Positions 8,856 to 19,624 are shown, counted from the stretch's first letter. The stretch: 64,000 nt of DNA from Acinetobacter kookii (GCF_900096895.1 NZ_FMYO01000005.1:1-64000), one strand, 5' to 3'. Made by a program: numbers and translations. The notes: generated from the sequence alone by a model not told the origin.

Positions 8856-9119
8856 CTAATTACTGGTGCTTTTTTGTGCAATCAGCTTTTTATATTTTTC
8901 CATCAGTTCATCTTCCGATTCCACATGCTTGGGATCATGCGGAATACAGTCGACTGGACAGAACAATTGACACTGCGGTTCATCAAAGTGCCCCACACAT
9001 TCGGTACATAAGTCCGGGTGAATTTCATAAATGACTTCACCCATGTATATCGCCTCATTCGGGCACACCGGCTCACACACATCACAATTGATGCATTCAT
9101 CGGTAATATATAAAGACAC
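8856..9119 (-). CDS. yfhL: YfhL-type 2[4Fe-4S] ferredoxin
   Basis: An 87-residue electron carrier with two [4Fe-4S] clusters. Motifs are CINCDVCEPVCP and CTECVGHFDEPQCQLFCP; the extra residues in the second motif and the C-terminal helix are typical of the Allochromatium/YfhL group. The start is a GTG at 9119, because the match to the family begins SLYITDEC; it lies one base after the coaD stop, with AAGG upstream inside coaD. This indicates a coaD-ferredoxin transcription unit, a pairing common in gammaproteobacteria. Physiological partner unknown. Confidence 0.9.
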   Translation of the reverse strand: MSLYITDECINCDVCEPVCPNEAIYMGEVIYEIHPDLCTECVGHFDEPQCQLFCPVDCIPHDPKHVESEDELMEKYKKLIAQKSTSN

Positions 9120-9120
9120 G

Positions 9121-9618
<498 letters not shown>

Positions 9619-9752
9619 TTACTCTAGTTTTTAGTAGAGCCCTATTTTAACAAAAACTTCTTTTTTTAGTGAACAATCTCCTTAATTTTGAAAAAACTTC
9701 ACCTGAGCGCGAGTTTGAGGCAAAATAGAGTCAATATTGGAATATGCGTATT

Positions 9753-10229
9753 ATGTCGAAATCAATCGTAGTTAAAAAAAATACTGGTGGCACCATTGCG
9801 CAGAACAAGCGTGCTCGCCATGATTATTTTATTGAAGAGAAATTCGAAGCCGGTCTGTCCTTACAAGGTTGGGAAGTCAAGTCCTTGCGTGCGGGGCGGA
9901 TGACCATTACCGAAAGTTATATTCTTTTTAAAAACAATGAAGCGTTTTTGTTTGGTGCGCAAATCCAACCCCTGTTATCGGCTTCGACACACGTGGTGCC
10001 TGAAGCCACCCGCACACGTAAATTGTTGCTTTCGCGTCGTGAAATTGAAAAGCTGCTAGGTGCGGTGAATCAGAAAGGTTATGCCTGCGTACCCTTGGCC
10101 TGTTACTGGAAAGGTCCATTGGCCAAACTGGAAATTGCTTTGGTGAAAGGTAAACAGTTGCACGACAAACGCGCCACAGAAAAAGACCGTGACTGGCAAC
10201 GCGACAAGGCCCGGATTTTCCACAAGTAA
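9753..10229 (+). CDS. smpB: SsrA-binding protein, trans-translation
   Basis: SmpB binds tmRNA and brings it to stalled ribosomes for rescue and tagging of the nascent chain. The 158 residues include the N-terminal [16 protein letters not shown], the [11 protein letters not shown] tmRNA-binding segment and the basic C-terminal tail ending [16 protein letters not shown] 9753 is preferred over ATG 9744 because family members begin MSKS or similar. No ssrA gene is seen in the window. Confidence 0.95.
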   Translation: MSKSIVVKKNTGGTIAQNKRARHDYFIEEKFEAGLSLQGWEVKSLRAGRMTITESYILFKNNEAFLFGAQIQPLLSASTHVVPEATRTRKLLLSRREIEKLLGAVNQKGYACVPLACYWKGPLAKLEIALVKGKQLHDKRATEKDRDWQRDKARIFHK

Positions 10230-10237
10230 TTTTGCAC

Positions 10238-10267
10238 AAAAAAAACCTCCAGCCGGAGGTTTTTTAT
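10238..10267. terminator. Bidirectional terminator smpB / flavodoxin
   Basis: Stem AACCTCC / GGAGGTT with loop AGCC, flanked by A-run and T-run. It sits between convergent genes, so it can serve both strands. Confidence 0.85.
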
Positions 10268-10287
10268 TAAACAAATACTTCAAGGCA

Positions 10288-10839
10288 TTATTTGAATTTA
10301 TTTAACAACAGTGCAATATATTCCCCAAACCAGATAGCTGTGTCCAAGTCACCTTGTGGTGGTGTGACCTCTACCGGGGCATTATCCGACTGGGTCATAA
10401 GACCTAAAAAGCCCGACATCCGGTTCAGGTCCTGCGAACCACGTCCAGTCGGCATCAGCGGCAAACCTGCCCATAGCATGCCATGCTGCATGGCAAACAG
10501 GTTAATCTGCTGCAATACCGCCAATTTGTCACCACTCAATCCGCCACCATTGGTAAATCCTGCTGCAATCTTGCCTTGCCAGGTCCGTGCCAGCCAGCGT
10601 TTGGAAGACTGCTCCATAAATAACTTCAAGGCAGAGGTAATGCTGCCCATATATGTCGGACAACCCAACATGATGGCATCAGCCCGATCCAGAACCTCCC
10701 AATCCACCTGCTCGATGTTCATGCAATGTACCTGAATACCGGTTTGCTTGGCCCCTTGAGCAATAAAAGAAGCAACCTTTGCGGTATGGCCATAGGGGCT
10801 GTGATAAACGATGGCAAGAGATTTAGAAGATAAAGACAT
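10288..10839 (-). CDS. Flavodoxin-family FMN protein, WrbA-like
   Basis: The 183-residue protein has the FMN-phosphate loop SPYGHTAKVA (near residues 14-23), followed by an adenine-loop-like GCPTYMGS and a later AGFTNGGGLSGDKL. These are features of NADPH-dependent FMN reductases and WrbA-type quinone oxidoreductases. The substrate cannot be read from sequence. It is cytoplasmic, with no signal. Upstream lies pgeF on the same strand, separated by 39 bases. Confidence 0.8.
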   Translation of the reverse strand: MSLSSKSLAIVYHSPYGHTAKVASFIAQGAKQTGIQVHCMNIEQVDWEVLDRADAIMLGCPTYMGSITSALKLFMEQSSKRWLARTWQGKIAAGFTNGGGLSGDKLAVLQQINLFAMQHGMLWAGLPLMPTGRGSQDLNRMSGFLGLMTQSDNAPVEVTPPQGDLDTAIWFGEYIALLLNKFK

Positions 10840-10878
10840 ATCAATAAAAACAATAGATTTTAATCAAGTTTAACAGTT

Positions 10879-11619
10879 TCAGGCCATAAACACGAATGTC
10901 GCCATACGCCCGGTTTTGGCTGCACGGCGATATGAAAAATATTCATCTGTCTGTGTATAGGAGCATTGATCGCCGCCTAGCACAACTTCAACCCCATGTT
11001 GCTTTAAGATAAATCGTGCAATGGCATATAAGTCAGCAAAAAACTTGCCTGCTTTTTCACCCGCCTTAAAAGCGCTGTCCAGTTCAGGATATTTGGAACA
11101 GAAAGCTGTTTTAACTTCTTCGCCAATTTCAAAACAAGGCTGGCTAATGGCTGCGCCCAACCATGCCCAGGTCGGCTGGGTCTGCATGGCTGCAATGGTA
11201 TTTTCCACAATACCATGCGCCAGACCGCGCCAGCCGGCATGCAAATTCGCTATCTCCGTTCCATCGGCATTACCCAGTACCACCGGCAAACAATCCGCAG
11301 TCATCATCATTAAGGCATGTGCTTTACGCTGAGTCACCACTCCATCCCCTTCCAGGGCCTGAAAAGGAATTTCTTCATTGATGGTATGGCAGATGGTGCT
11401 ATGCGTTTGCGTCATCCAGGTGACTTTATCTACCCCGAATTCGGCAAACTGTTGCAGCAAGGCCATACGGTGCTGCTGTACACGTTTTGCATCATCACCC
11501 ACATGCAAGGCCAGATTAAATCCTGCCAATTCAGCTTGTGCAGAAGGCTGAGTTTTTTCATGATGCACTCGCGTCTGCCCAACCCACACACCTGATGGAA
11601 GCCCTTTAACAAATCGCAT
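10879..11619 (-). CDS. pgeF: Peptidoglycan editing factor / YfiH laccase-like
   Basis: PgeF (YfiH) family enzymes have been linked to removal of mis-incorporated residues from peptidoglycan precursors and to purine nucleoside phosphorolysis. The 246-residue product shows the conserved metal-site segments ADCLPVVLG and NLHAGWRGLAHGIV and the C-terminal SYRRAAKTGRMATFV. ATG 11619 is chosen over ATG 11652 because AAGGAAAT is 6 bases upstream and the family begins near MRF. It follows rluD (51 bases), a common partner. Confidence 0.9.
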   Translation of the reverse strand: MRFVKGLPSGVWVGQTRVHHEKTQPSAQAELAGFNLALHVGDDAKRVQQHRMALLQQFAEFGVDKVTWMTQTHSTICHTINEEIPFQALEGDGVVTQRKAHALMMMTADCLPVVLGNADGTEIANLHAGWRGLAHGIVENTIAAMQTQPTWAWLGAAISQPCFEIGEEVKTAFCSKYPELDSAFKAGEKAGKFFADLYAIARFILKQHGVEVVLGGDQCSYTQTDEYFSYRRAAKTGRMATFVFMA

Positions 11620-11670
11620 GTCAATTTCCTTGTGCTTTTCCTTATGATTCATACCCAGCCATAAAACCGC

Positions 11671-12723
11671 TTAGTAGGCTTTATTTTCACTGCGCAATAC
11701 CTCAATCAACTGCGCAAAATCCTCTGCCCATGGTGCTTCAAACATCATTTCTTCACCGCTACGTGGGTGAATCAGCCCAAGTTTTGCTGCATGCAAGGCC
11801 TGACGTTTAAAGCCGCGTAAAGTGTCGGCCAGTAATTCTGAAGCACCTGCCGGTACACGGACACGATTCATATAAACCTGATCACCAACCAGACCAAAGC
11901 CCAGATAACTAAAATGTACACGAATCTGATGGGTACGGCCGGTTTCCAGACGTGCCTGCACACGGGTGAAATGCTGAAAGCGTTCTTTCACGTTGTAATG
12001 GGTCACTGCATCGCGACCGCCTGGCAATACAGCCATTTTCACGCGATCGACCGGATGGCGCTTGATTGGCTCATCAATCGTGCCACCGGCAATAATGTTG
12101 CCGTACACCACCAGATCATAAAGACGGTATACCGATTTCTTTGCCAATTGCTTGCTTAAAGAAAACTGGGCTTCCAGATTTTTCGCCACCACCAGCAAAC
12201 CGCTGGTGTCTTTATCAATACGATGTACCAGACCGGCACGGGCCAGTTCGGCAGATTTTGGATAATGATACAGCAAGGCATTCACCAGTGTACCGGTCGT
12301 ATTTCCCGCACCTGGATGGACCACCATACCCACCGGCTTGTTAATGACAATAATATCGTCATCTTCATACACCACATTGAGGGGAATATTTTCCGGCAAA
12401 CTTTTGGTTTGTACTTCCAGCTCGACATCCAGTGTGAGCAGCTCATTGCCTTCACATTTATACTTGGGTTTGACAGTGTTACCATTTACCAACAAATGGC
12501 CATCTTTCAGCCACTGCTTCAATTTTTCACGGGAAAATTCATTCCAGATGAGTGCCGCTACCTGATCGATACGTTGCCCCAAATAACTTTCATCCAATTG
12601 AAATTTCAACGATAAACGTGTTGCAGTAGAGTCTGAAGTATGGTTATCTGCATCCTCAGAATCTTCAAGTAAATTGAAATCAGTTTCAGGGAAATTAGAA
12701 TTAGAAGATTGTGCTTGACTCAT
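11671..12723 (-). CDS. rluD: 23S rRNA pseudouridine synthase RluD
   Basis: RluD makes pseudouridine at positions 1911, 1915 and 1917 (E. coli numbering) of helix 69 in 23S rRNA. The 350 residues have an S4 RNA-binding domain (about 48-100) and the catalytic domain with HRIDKDTSG at 167-175, Asp170 being the nucleophile, then RTHQIRVHF. The N-terminal 35 residues are an acidic Ser/Asp extension. The gene diverges from bamD with 71 bases between, an arrangement widespread in gammaproteobacteria, and pgeF follows it. Confidence 0.95.
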   Translation of the reverse strand: MSQAQSSNSNFPETDFNLLEDSEDADNHTSDSTATRLSLKFQLDESYLGQRIDQVAALIWNEFSREKLKQWLKDGHLLVNGNTVKPKYKCEGNELLTLDVELEVQTKSLPENIPLNVVYEDDDIIVINKPVGMVVHPGAGNTTGTLVNALLYHYPKSAELARAGLVHRIDKDTSGLLVVAKNLEAQFSLSKQLAKKSVYRLYDLVVYGNIIAGGTIDEPIKRHPVDRVKMAVLPGGRDAVTHYNVKERFQHFTRVQARLETGRTHQIRVHFSYLGFGLVGDQVYMNRVRVPAGASELLADTLRGFKRQALHAAKLGLIHPRSGEEMMFEAPWAEDFAQLIEVLRSENKAY

Positions 12724-12794
12724 TTGCTCATTCAGACAAAAGTGGTTTAATAGCGCAATTGTAGCTCATTGCCAGTATTAACAGAGGAATTTTT

Positions 12795-13826
12795 ATGTCG
12801 TTACCACGTTATAAAATGACAATGCTTGCTTTATCTTTAGGCGTTGCGTCGGCAATAGTGGGCTGTAGCAGTAATCCAAAGAAAGAAGTTGTGGACACAG
12901 GACCGCAGTCTAGCGAGCAAGTGTATATCCAAAAAGCAGAAAAAGCGCTTGAGCGCGGACAATATACCGATGCGGCCAAACATCTTGAAGCTATAGATAC
13001 CTACTATCCAACAGGTGACTATGCACAGCAGGCACAACTGGAATTGTTATACGTTAAGTTTCAACAAAAAGATTATGAAGGCGCTGTTGCCCTGGCTGAG
13101 CGTTTTATCCGCTTAAATCCGCAACATCCCAATGTGGATTATGCCTACTATGTTCGTGGTGTAGCGAACATGGAACAAAACTATGACGGTCTGCTCCGCT
13201 ATACCTCGTTAAAACAGTCGCACCGTGATGTCAGTTATTTAAAAGTGGCTTATCAGAACTTTGTCGATTTCATCCGCCGCTTCCCATCGAGCACTTATGC
13301 TGTCGATGCGGCACAGCGCATGAAATTCATCGGCACGGAACTGGCTGAAAGCGAAATGAACGCGGCACGTTTTAACATTAAGCGTAAAGCATGGCTGGCT
13401 GCCATCGAGCGCTCACAATGGGTGGTGGAACACTATCCACAAACCCCGCAGATTCCTGAAGCTTTAGCCACCATGGCTTATGGCTATGACAAATTGGGAG
13501 ATCAGCAAACTTCACAGCAGTACATTGAAGTGTTAAAGCTGAATTATCCGCATCTGGTCAAAGCAGACGGTAGCGTGAATATGCGTGCCGCGCATAATGA
13601 AGGTAGCTGGGTTAACCGCGCTACTTTAGGTATTTTTGGCCGTGAAGCAAAAACCTCTACCGAGGCAGAGCAACAGCAAATTTCAGAACAGTCTGAAAAG
13701 CGCAGTCTCACCAACCGTTTAAGTTTTGGTTTGCTGGATCGCCCTAAAACTGAAAGCAGCATTCCTGCTGCACCAGAGCAACAGCCTCAAGCAGAAACGC
13801 CGACACCAGCACCCGGCGCAGAATAA
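12795..13826 (+). CDS. bamD: Outer membrane assembly lipoprotein BamD
   Basis: BamD is an essential lipoprotein of the BAM complex, which folds outer membrane proteins. The 343-residue protein begins with a signal peptide and the lipobox AIVGC with C24, then five TPR-like helical repeats (residues about 40-270) such as QYTDAAKHLEAIDTYYPTG. The C-terminal 80 residues are a Pro/Ala/Glu-rich tail longer than in E. coli, ending EQQPQAETPTPAPGAE. ATG 12795 has GAGGAA upstream. A terminator follows at 13854. Confidence 0.95.
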   Translation: MSLPRYKMTMLALSLGVASAIVGCSSNPKKEVVDTGPQSSEQVYIQKAEKALERGQYTDAAKHLEAIDTYYPTGDYAQQAQLELLYVKFQQKDYEGAVALAERFIRLNPQHPNVDYAYYVRGVANMEQNYDGLLRYTSLKQSHRDVSYLKVAYQNFVDFIRRFPSSTYAVDAAQRMKFIGTELAESEMNAARFNIKRKAWLAAIERSQWVVEHYPQTPQIPEALATMAYGYDKLGDQQTSQQYIEVLKLNYPHLVKADGSVNMRAAHNEGSWVNRATLGIFGREAKTSTEAEQQQISEQSEKRSLTNRLSFGLLDRPKTESSIPAAPEQQPQAETPTPAPGAE

Positions 13827-13853
13827 GCCCGGCTTATTGTTCGCATTTTCATG

Positions 13854-13881
13854 AAGGGCAAGTTATGATACTTGCCCTTTT
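13854..13881 (+). terminator. Terminator after bamD
   Basis: A 10-bp perfect stem (AAGGGCAAGT / ACTTGCCCTT) followed by TTTTG, 27 bases after the bamD stop. Confidence 0.75.
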
Positions 13882-14023
13882 GCGATTTCAATGCATCATA
13901 TTGATCATTTTGCGCAAAAGGTATACAAATTACTTTTAACCGAATCACGCAATTTTTACTTGCGTATATTCTGACGGCTTATTGGTCACTCATTTAAATA
14001 GATTACAACCCGATTGCATACCT

Positions 14024-15931
14024 ATGGCTATTCCTCAACACACGATTGATCAAATCCTGGATCGTACCGATATTGTCGATCTGATTGGTCAGCGCGTGAA
14101 ACTCAAGAAAACCGGTCGCACCTATTCAGGTTGCTGCCCTTTTCATCAGGAAAAATCGCCATCTTTCCATGTCTATCGCGACAAGCAATATTTTCACTGT
14201 TTTGGCTGTCAGGCCAACGGCAACGCCATCCGCTTTTTAATGGACATTGACGGTCGCAACTTTATCGACGTGATGAAAGACCTATCGAGCCGTACCGGGA
14301 TTGAACTGCCGAAAGACAATAACGACAGCAATAGAATTAAATATAAACGTGAAGCAGTAAAACCTGCGCCCACAGCACAGCTGAAAGAACAACCGAAAAG
14401 CACCACCGATCAAGCACAGAATGCAGCACTTGACGCACATTTTGATCCTTTTGCAGAATTTCAGGCCCAGGAAAACGACTACTATGGCGACCCTTTTGCA
14501 TCCTTTGAACAGATGCCAATGGAAGAAACCCCACAAGACGGCAACCTGTTTGATCTGCTGGAAAATATTGCCCAGTATTACCAACGCCAGTTACCGCAAA
14601 GTGCCAGTGCACAGCAATATTTTAAACAACGTGGCTTAAGTGCAGAGACCATTGACTATTGGCGCTTAGGCTATGCACCTGAAGATTGGCAACACCTGGA
14701 AAAAGCTTTTCCACAGGATATTGAAGGTTTAAAACTGCTGGGTCTAATCCGCACCAGTGACAATGGCCGTGATTTTGACCTGCTGCGTGACCGGGTCATT
14801 TTCCCGATCCGTGATGCCAAAGGCCGTGTGGTCGGTTTTGGTGGCCGAGCCTTAAATGACGAAATCAAACCGAAATACATCAACTCGCCTGACTCTGAAG
14901 TGTTTCATAAAAACCAGTTGCTCTATGGTTTATATGAAGGCCGCAAACAGAAAGCCCAAGACTGGCTGATGGTTGAAGGCTATATGGATGTGATAGCCTT
15001 GCAGCAATATGGTATCTCCGGTGCTGTAGCAACTCTGGGAACGGCGAGTAACACCGAACACCTGAATATTTTATTCAAACAAAACAACCGTATTACCATT
15101 GCTTTCGATGGTGATGCTGCCGGACAAAAAGCTGCCCGCCGTACACTCGAGATTGCCCTGCCGCTGCTGAATGATGGCCGCGAACTCAAGTTTTTTGTGC
15201 TGCCCAATGATCACGACCCGGATTCTCTGATTCGCCGTGAAGGCATTGAAAACTTCCATCGCCTGTTACAGCAAGCGCCATTACTCTCCGATTTTGTTTT
15301 TGCTCATCTCACCCAGAATCATGATGTGACCAAGCCTGAAGGCAAAAGTCAGGTCATGGGCGAATTACGCCAACTGACCGAACTGTTGCCAAAACAGGGG
15401 TCCTACCGTTATTTATTACAGCAATTTTTCCGGGAAAAATTGGGCTTTAGCCGCAAATGGCAACCGCAAGTCAATAATGACGCATCCTTAAGCTTCAGTA
15501 CCAAGATTGATGCCGAAGAATATGTCATTGCGATTTTGATGAACCACCCCTATCTGTATATTCATTTTGAACCGCTACGGGCCTTAATTGCGCAGGATCA
15601 ACTGCTGTTTAAAATTTTAAATATTTTCAATATCATTTTTGATGATTTACCTGATGATACCGAGCTGTCGCAGTATTATGTGTTAGGGGCTTGTGCAGCT
15701 TATCACCATGATCTGCAAAATATTTTGCTACATGCCAATGTCAGTGATTACACTTCTTCACCTGAACAAGCCGATAAACTGGCGGAAGATTTTTCCATTA
15801 AACTGCAATACCAGTGCCTGCAACAAAAACTTAAATCGAAGAAATTTGCTAGCATTGCCGAAATGCGCAATCTGAAACAGAAAATTTATGAGATTGATAA
15901 AAAACGCTCGCTCACCCTGCTGGAAGACTAA
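14024..15931 (+). CDS. dnaG: DNA primase
   Basis: DnaG lays the RNA primers used in replication. The 635 residues show a CHC2 zinc-binding domain with ligands C38, H41, C59, C62 (CPFHQEKSPSFHV and HCFGC), and the TOPRIM core (ML.VEGYMDVIAL and AFDGDAAGQKAA). Between zinc and core lies a low-complexity, Gln/acidic insert at about residues 100-183, which looks like the Acinetobacter form. ATG 14024 is used because the family starts MAIPQ; an upstream GTG or TTG at 13982 would add 14 residues. Unlike in E. coli, rpsU and rpoD are not adjacent; rpoD lies at 29296. Confidence 0.95.
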   Translation: MAIPQHTIDQILDRTDIVDLIGQRVKLKKTGRTYSGCCPFHQEKSPSFHVYRDKQYFHCFGCQANGNAIRFLMDIDGRNFIDVMKDLSSRTGIELPKDNNDSNRIKYKREAVKPAPTAQLKEQPKSTTDQAQNAALDAHFDPFAEFQAQENDYYGDPFASFEQMPMEETPQDGNLFDLLENIAQYYQRQLPQSASAQQYFKQRGLSAETIDYWRLGYAPEDWQHLEKAFPQDIEGLKLLGLIRTSDNGRDFDLLRDRVIFPIRDAKGRVVGFGGRALNDEIKPKYINSPDSEVFHKNQLLYGLYEGRKQKAQDWLMVEGYMDVIALQQYGISGAVATLGTASNTEHLNILFKQNNRITIAFDGDAAGQKAARRTLEIALPLLNDGRELKFFVLPNDHDPDSLIRREGIENFHRLLQQAPLLSDFVFAHLTQNHDVTKPEGKSQVMGELRQLTELLPKQGSYRYLLQQFFREKLGFSRKWQPQVNNDASLSFSTKIDAEEYVIAILMNHPYLYIHFEPLRALIAQDQLLFKILNIFNIIFDDLPDDTELSQYYVLGACAAYHHDLQNILLHANVSDYTSSPEQADKLAEDFSIKLQYQCLQQKLKSKKFASIAEMRNLKQKIYEIDKKRSLTLLED

Positions 15932-15953
15932 GCGAGCGGCAGTCATTTACAGC

Positions 15954-17243
15954 TTAAAATTCGTGTTTGGTATTACGCCGTTTGGCAAATACTTCTTCTA
16001 ACTGTTCACGCATCGATTCAAAACATCCCGGATCTTCCGCCTTGGCTGCCTGTCGCAACAAGATAGAAGTCGGATGCAGTAATTTTTGTGTCAGCCGGTG
16101 CGAAAATTCCTGCAAAACCTGCTCCGGATTGTCACCCTTGGCTATACGGGACATTGCCAAAGTCAGTTCTTCTTGCCTGAGTACTTCACCCTGTGCACGA
16201 TAAGCCTGAATGGTACTGCCAGCATTTTTAATTTTTTGCTGCGTGAGCAAATCCGTAGCCAACTGGTTGACCATCACCTCGGCTTCAACCGCCGCTTGGC
16301 GGCGTTGGGCAAGATTGTCATCAATCACGCTCTGTAAATCATCGACGCCATAAAGATACACGCCATCCAGGGATTCTACTTTGGGATCAATATCGCGCGG
16401 AACGGCCAAATCCACCAACAGCATTTGCTGATAACGACGCTTTTTCAACGCTGTTTTAACATCTTGATAGGAAATAACCTGATGCAAACTTCCGGTACAG
16501 CTTGAAATGACATCTGCCCGGTGCAAATTTACCGCCAGTTCGGAAAACTCGATAATTTCCACATCAACACGATGGGCAATTTCCTGTGCCAGATTTTCTG
16601 CACGCGCACGGGTCCGGTTACAAATCAGGATTTTTCCCACACCCATTTCCGCTAAATGCTTCGCTACCAGACTGTTCATTTCCCCTGCAGCGACCACCAT
16701 CACGGTCAGTTTTTCAGGTTTGCTAAAAACCTGCAGGGCCAGCTGGGCAACGGCATAGCCCATCGAAACCGCATGACTCCCCACTGCGGTTTCCGAGCGC
16801 ACACGTTTGGCTGCATAAAAGGCATATTCAAAAATCCGGTTTAAATCCGGCGAAACGGTATGTGCATCTTTAGCCAGAGACAATGCAGATTTTACCTGTC
16901 CCAAAATTTGCGGTTCACCCAGCATCAGTGAATCCAGACCGCTGGCCACCCGCATTAAATGGGTCACTGCCTGCGCATTTTCATAACGATATACATGATT
17001 AAACAATTGTTTAACATCTAGGCCATTTGCTTCGGCGAGCCAATTCATTACCATGTCTGCATTTTCAGACATGGCATAAACTTCGGTGCGGTTACATGTA
17101 GAGACCACTACCATATCATTCAGGTCATGGTTTTGGCTTTGCTGGGCAAGCAAGTGCATTAATTTTTCAGGATTAAATGCAATCTGCTCACGCAGTTCTA
17201 CAGAGGCGGTTTGATGGTTGACACCCAATGCAAAGAAAGACAT
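15954..17243 (-). CDS. hemA: Glutamyl-tRNA reductase
   Basis: HemA reduces glutamate on tRNA-Glu to glutamate-1-semialdehyde, the first committed step of tetrapyrrole (C5 pathway) synthesis. The 429 residues include the catalytic-Cys motif STCNRTEVY with C50, the NADPH-binding [16 protein letters not shown] segment, and a C-terminal dimerisation domain (VQRR-type, here [13 protein letters not shown]). Length and start are typical. The TPR gene diverges 33 bases away. Confidence 0.95.
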   Translation of the reverse strand: MSFFALGVNHQTASVELREQIAFNPEKLMHLLAQQSQNHDLNDMVVVSTCNRTEVYAMSENADMVMNWLAEANGLDVKQLFNHVYRYENAQAVTHLMRVASGLDSLMLGEPQILGQVKSALSLAKDAHTVSPDLNRIFEYAFYAAKRVRSETAVGSHAVSMGYAVAQLALQVFSKPEKLTVMVVAAGEMNSLVAKHLAEMGVGKILICNRTRARAENLAQEIAHRVDVEIIEFSELAVNLHRADVISSCTGSLHQVISYQDVKTALKKRRYQQMLLVDLAVPRDIDPKVESLDGVYLYGVDDLQSVIDDNLAQRRQAAVEAEVMVNQLATDLLTQQKIKNAGSTIQAYRAQGEVLRQEELTLAMSRIAKGDNPEQVLQEFSHRLTQKLLHPTSILLRQAAKAEDPGCFESMREQLEEVFAKRRNTKHEF

Positions 17244-17276
17244 ATCAGATCATCATTTCGCTAAATTTATGCTATT

Positions 17277-19034
17277 GTGCGGTATTGGTGTCATAAAAAG
17301 CATTACTTGGATCAAGAAAAATTGCGTCAAACAAATAGCCGGATAAACGGCACGACAATTAAGCAATATTCTACCACATTCTTACTTGTGGGTAGCATGG
17401 CTTCCAGTGCTCATATTAGAGCATCTGGAGAAATTTATCATGCCAATTCAAACTATAATGCCATAAAACAAAGCATGATTGCTGAATTTGCACTGACCTA
17501 TCATGACATTCCCACAGCATTACACAACTACACCGTGCTTGCAATTAAAAGCAATTCCACCACGGTTAAACAACGCGCCTTAAATGTTGCAATTGAACAG
17601 GATGACCTGAAAGCGGCCCTGGATATTGCCACCCATTGGGTGGTACAGGAACCAAGCGACGTACCGGCTTTATTTTATCTTTCACATATTGCCTTAAAAG
17701 CCCATGAATATGAACTGGCCGCAGAAACGCTGGACAAGATTTTAAAGATTGACCCTAATGCAGACCTGGAAAAAATTCTGGTCGGCATTGCGCCGGAAGA
17801 TCCTGAAGATCGCGATTATTTAATTGATGCCTTGCGTAAAAGCAAAGAGCGGGACAATCCTTCGGTACTGGTGCTCATTGCAGGTTTAGAAGCACAAAAC
17901 GGACAGCTGGAACAAGCGCTGACCACCATCAGTCGTGCATTAAAAAAGCGTGCCAATGTGACCGGCTTTATTTTAATGAAGGCCAATTTGCTCAGTGCCC
18001 TGGGAAATGATGAAGAAACCCTAAAATGGTATAACAAAGCCAGCCGCAAACATAAAAACAATATAGAGGTTCGCTTAGCTGAAATTAAATATTTGATTAA
18101 GCTAGATAAATCAGAAGAGGCACTCAATAAACTCGAAAATTTGCTAAAAAAATGGCCCCATGAAGAAGAAGCACTGTTTATTGCCGGTTTGACCAGTATT
18201 GACTTGCAACAATACGAAAAAGCTGAAAAGTATTTAGTCGAGTTACGTTATTCTACTCAATATCAAAATGAAGCCTATTACTATCTGGCAGTCAATGCTG
18301 AAAGAAAGCAACATTTTGAAACGGCAAAAGCCTACTATCGTCTGGTAGATGGCAGCCTGTACACAGTTTCACGCCGCAGCATGATTAATATTTTTTCTGC
18401 CCAGAACCAGCCTACCGATGCACTGCGCTTCCTGACCCAAGAACGGGTTAATTACCCGCAATATGCCAGTTTTCTCTATCAGGCTCAGGCCGATATTTTA
18501 AAACGCATGGACAATAAAAAAGCAGCGATACGCCTGCTCGATGAAGCCATTAAAAACATTCCGGATGATCCGGAACTGATTTACTCTGAAGTGTTATTGC
18601 TCGATGCTTTTCAAGACCGGGAAAAACTTGATAAATTATTGAAAAAATTACTCGAAATAGAGCCCAATAGCCCGACTTACCTGAATGCCTATGCCTATAC
18701 GCTGGCACTGCAAAACCGGCGTTTAGATGAAGCCCGCCAGTATGTCGAACACGCCCTGGAATTTGCTCCCGAACAAGCCTCTATTTTAGATACTTTAGGC
18801 TATATCACCTTTTTACAAAACGACTTTAAAACCTCGGCTCAAGTGTTAGAGCAAGCCTATAAATTAAGTCAAAACGTGAAAATTGGAGTGCGTTATGCAA
18901 AATCTTTATACATGCAAGGTGAGCTGACAAAATTTAGTAAAGTGTTACAACAATTACAAAAAAATCATCCGAATGATCCGCAATTAGAGCAATTGAAATC
19001 GTTACTGTTACCGCAACCCATGAAAAAGAGTTAA
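17277..19034 (+). CDS. TPR protein upstream of lolB
   Basis: A tetratricopeptide-repeat protein of up to 585 residues with many helical repeats from about 90 to 570 (for example ALHNYTVLAIK, AARETLDKILKIDPNA-like). The N-terminus contains a hydrophobic segment (TTFLLVGSMASSAHIRA) that resembles a signal peptide, so it is likely exported to the periplasm. The start is uncertain: the open frame begins at GTG 17277, close to the hemA start, and an internal TTG or ATG (17397) is possible. Position between hemA and lolB suggests an envelope role and co-transcription with lolB, 8 bases away. TPR proteins of this site are found in Acinetobacter and relatives. Confidence 0.85.
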   Translation: MRYWCHKKHYLDQEKLRQTNSRINGTTIKQYSTTFLLVGSMASSAHIRASGEIYHANSNYNAIKQSMIAEFALTYHDIPTALHNYTVLAIKSNSTTVKQRALNVAIEQDDLKAALDIATHWVVQEPSDVPALFYLSHIALKAHEYELAAETLDKILKIDPNADLEKILVGIAPEDPEDRDYLIDALRKSKERDNPSVLVLIAGLEAQNGQLEQALTTISRALKKRANVTGFILMKANLLSALGNDEETLKWYNKASRKHKNNIEVRLAEIKYLIKLDKSEEALNKLENLLKKWPHEEEALFIAGLTSIDLQQYEKAEKYLVELRYSTQYQNEAYYYLAVNAERKQHFETAKAYYRLVDGSLYTVSRRSMINIFSAQNQPTDALRFLTQERVNYPQYASFLYQAQADILKRMDNKKAAIRLLDEAIKNIPDDPELIYSEVLLLDAFQDREKLDKLLKKLLEIEPNSPTYLNAYAYTLALQNRRLDEARQYVEHALEFAPEQASILDTLGYITFLQNDFKTSAQVLEQAYKLSQNVKIGVRYAKSLYMQGELTKFSKVLQQLQKNHPNDPQLEQLKSLLLPQPMKKS

Positions 19035-19042
19035 CTATCTGT

Positions 19043-19624
19043 ATGCACATTTTTTCTAAATTCAGTTTAAGCCTGATTGCAGCAAGCACGCTAATCCTGA
19101 GCGGTTGCCAACAATACACCCAACCTCAAACACCGAATGTTGCCCAGATTCCTGAAGCGGCAAAAAACTTCAATCTGCAAGGTAAAATTGGGGTAAGAAC
19201 ACCGGGACAGTCTGGCAGTGCATTTTTCACCTGGGTACAACAGCAGGATGAATTTGACATCGAGTTAAGCGGAATTTTGGGCGTGGGTAAAACCCAGATT
19301 TCAGGCCAACCCGGTAATGTTACCCTCAACAGTGCTAAAACAGGTTTGATTCAAGCCGACACACCTGAAGAATTATTGCAGCGTGCCACTGGCTGGCAAG
19401 CCCCTATTACCCACCTAGTCGATTGGGTACAGGCCAAACCAGCAACCACACAGGCAAAAATCAGTAAAGATGAGCAAAACCGTCCCATTCAGTTTCTGGA
19501 AGATGGCTGGACCGTTGATCTGAGTTATAACGAGCAGGCGCAGCTGCCAAACAAGCTGATTCTCAAACAACTCCTTGAGTCCGGTCAGGAAAACCGTATT
19601 ACAATGCTCATTCAAAACCGTTAA
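19043..19624 (+). CDS. lolB: Outer membrane lipoprotein LolB
   Basis: LolB takes lipoproteins from periplasmic LolA and inserts them in the outer membrane inner leaflet. The 193-residue product has a signal peptide with the lipobox LILSGC (C22) and then a half-barrel fold typical of LolA/LolB; conserved FNLQGKIGVRTP and WVQAKPA segments are present. It lies between the TPR gene and ispE, as in many gammaproteobacteria. lolA is also in this window (42135). Confidence 0.9.
   Translation: MHIFSKFSLSLIAASTLILSGCQQYTQPQTPNVAQIPEAAKNFNLQGKIGVRTPGQSGSAFFTWVQQQDEFDIELSGILGVGKTQISGQPGNVTLNSAKTGLIQADTPEELLQRATGWQAPITHLVDWVQAKPATTQAKISKDEQNRPIQFLEDGWTVDLSYNEQAQLPNKLILKQLLESGQENRITMLIQNR

Noticed and set aside
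12223..12615. Long plus-strand frame inside rluD
   Set aside because: Shadow of rluD; no ribosome binding site or homology.
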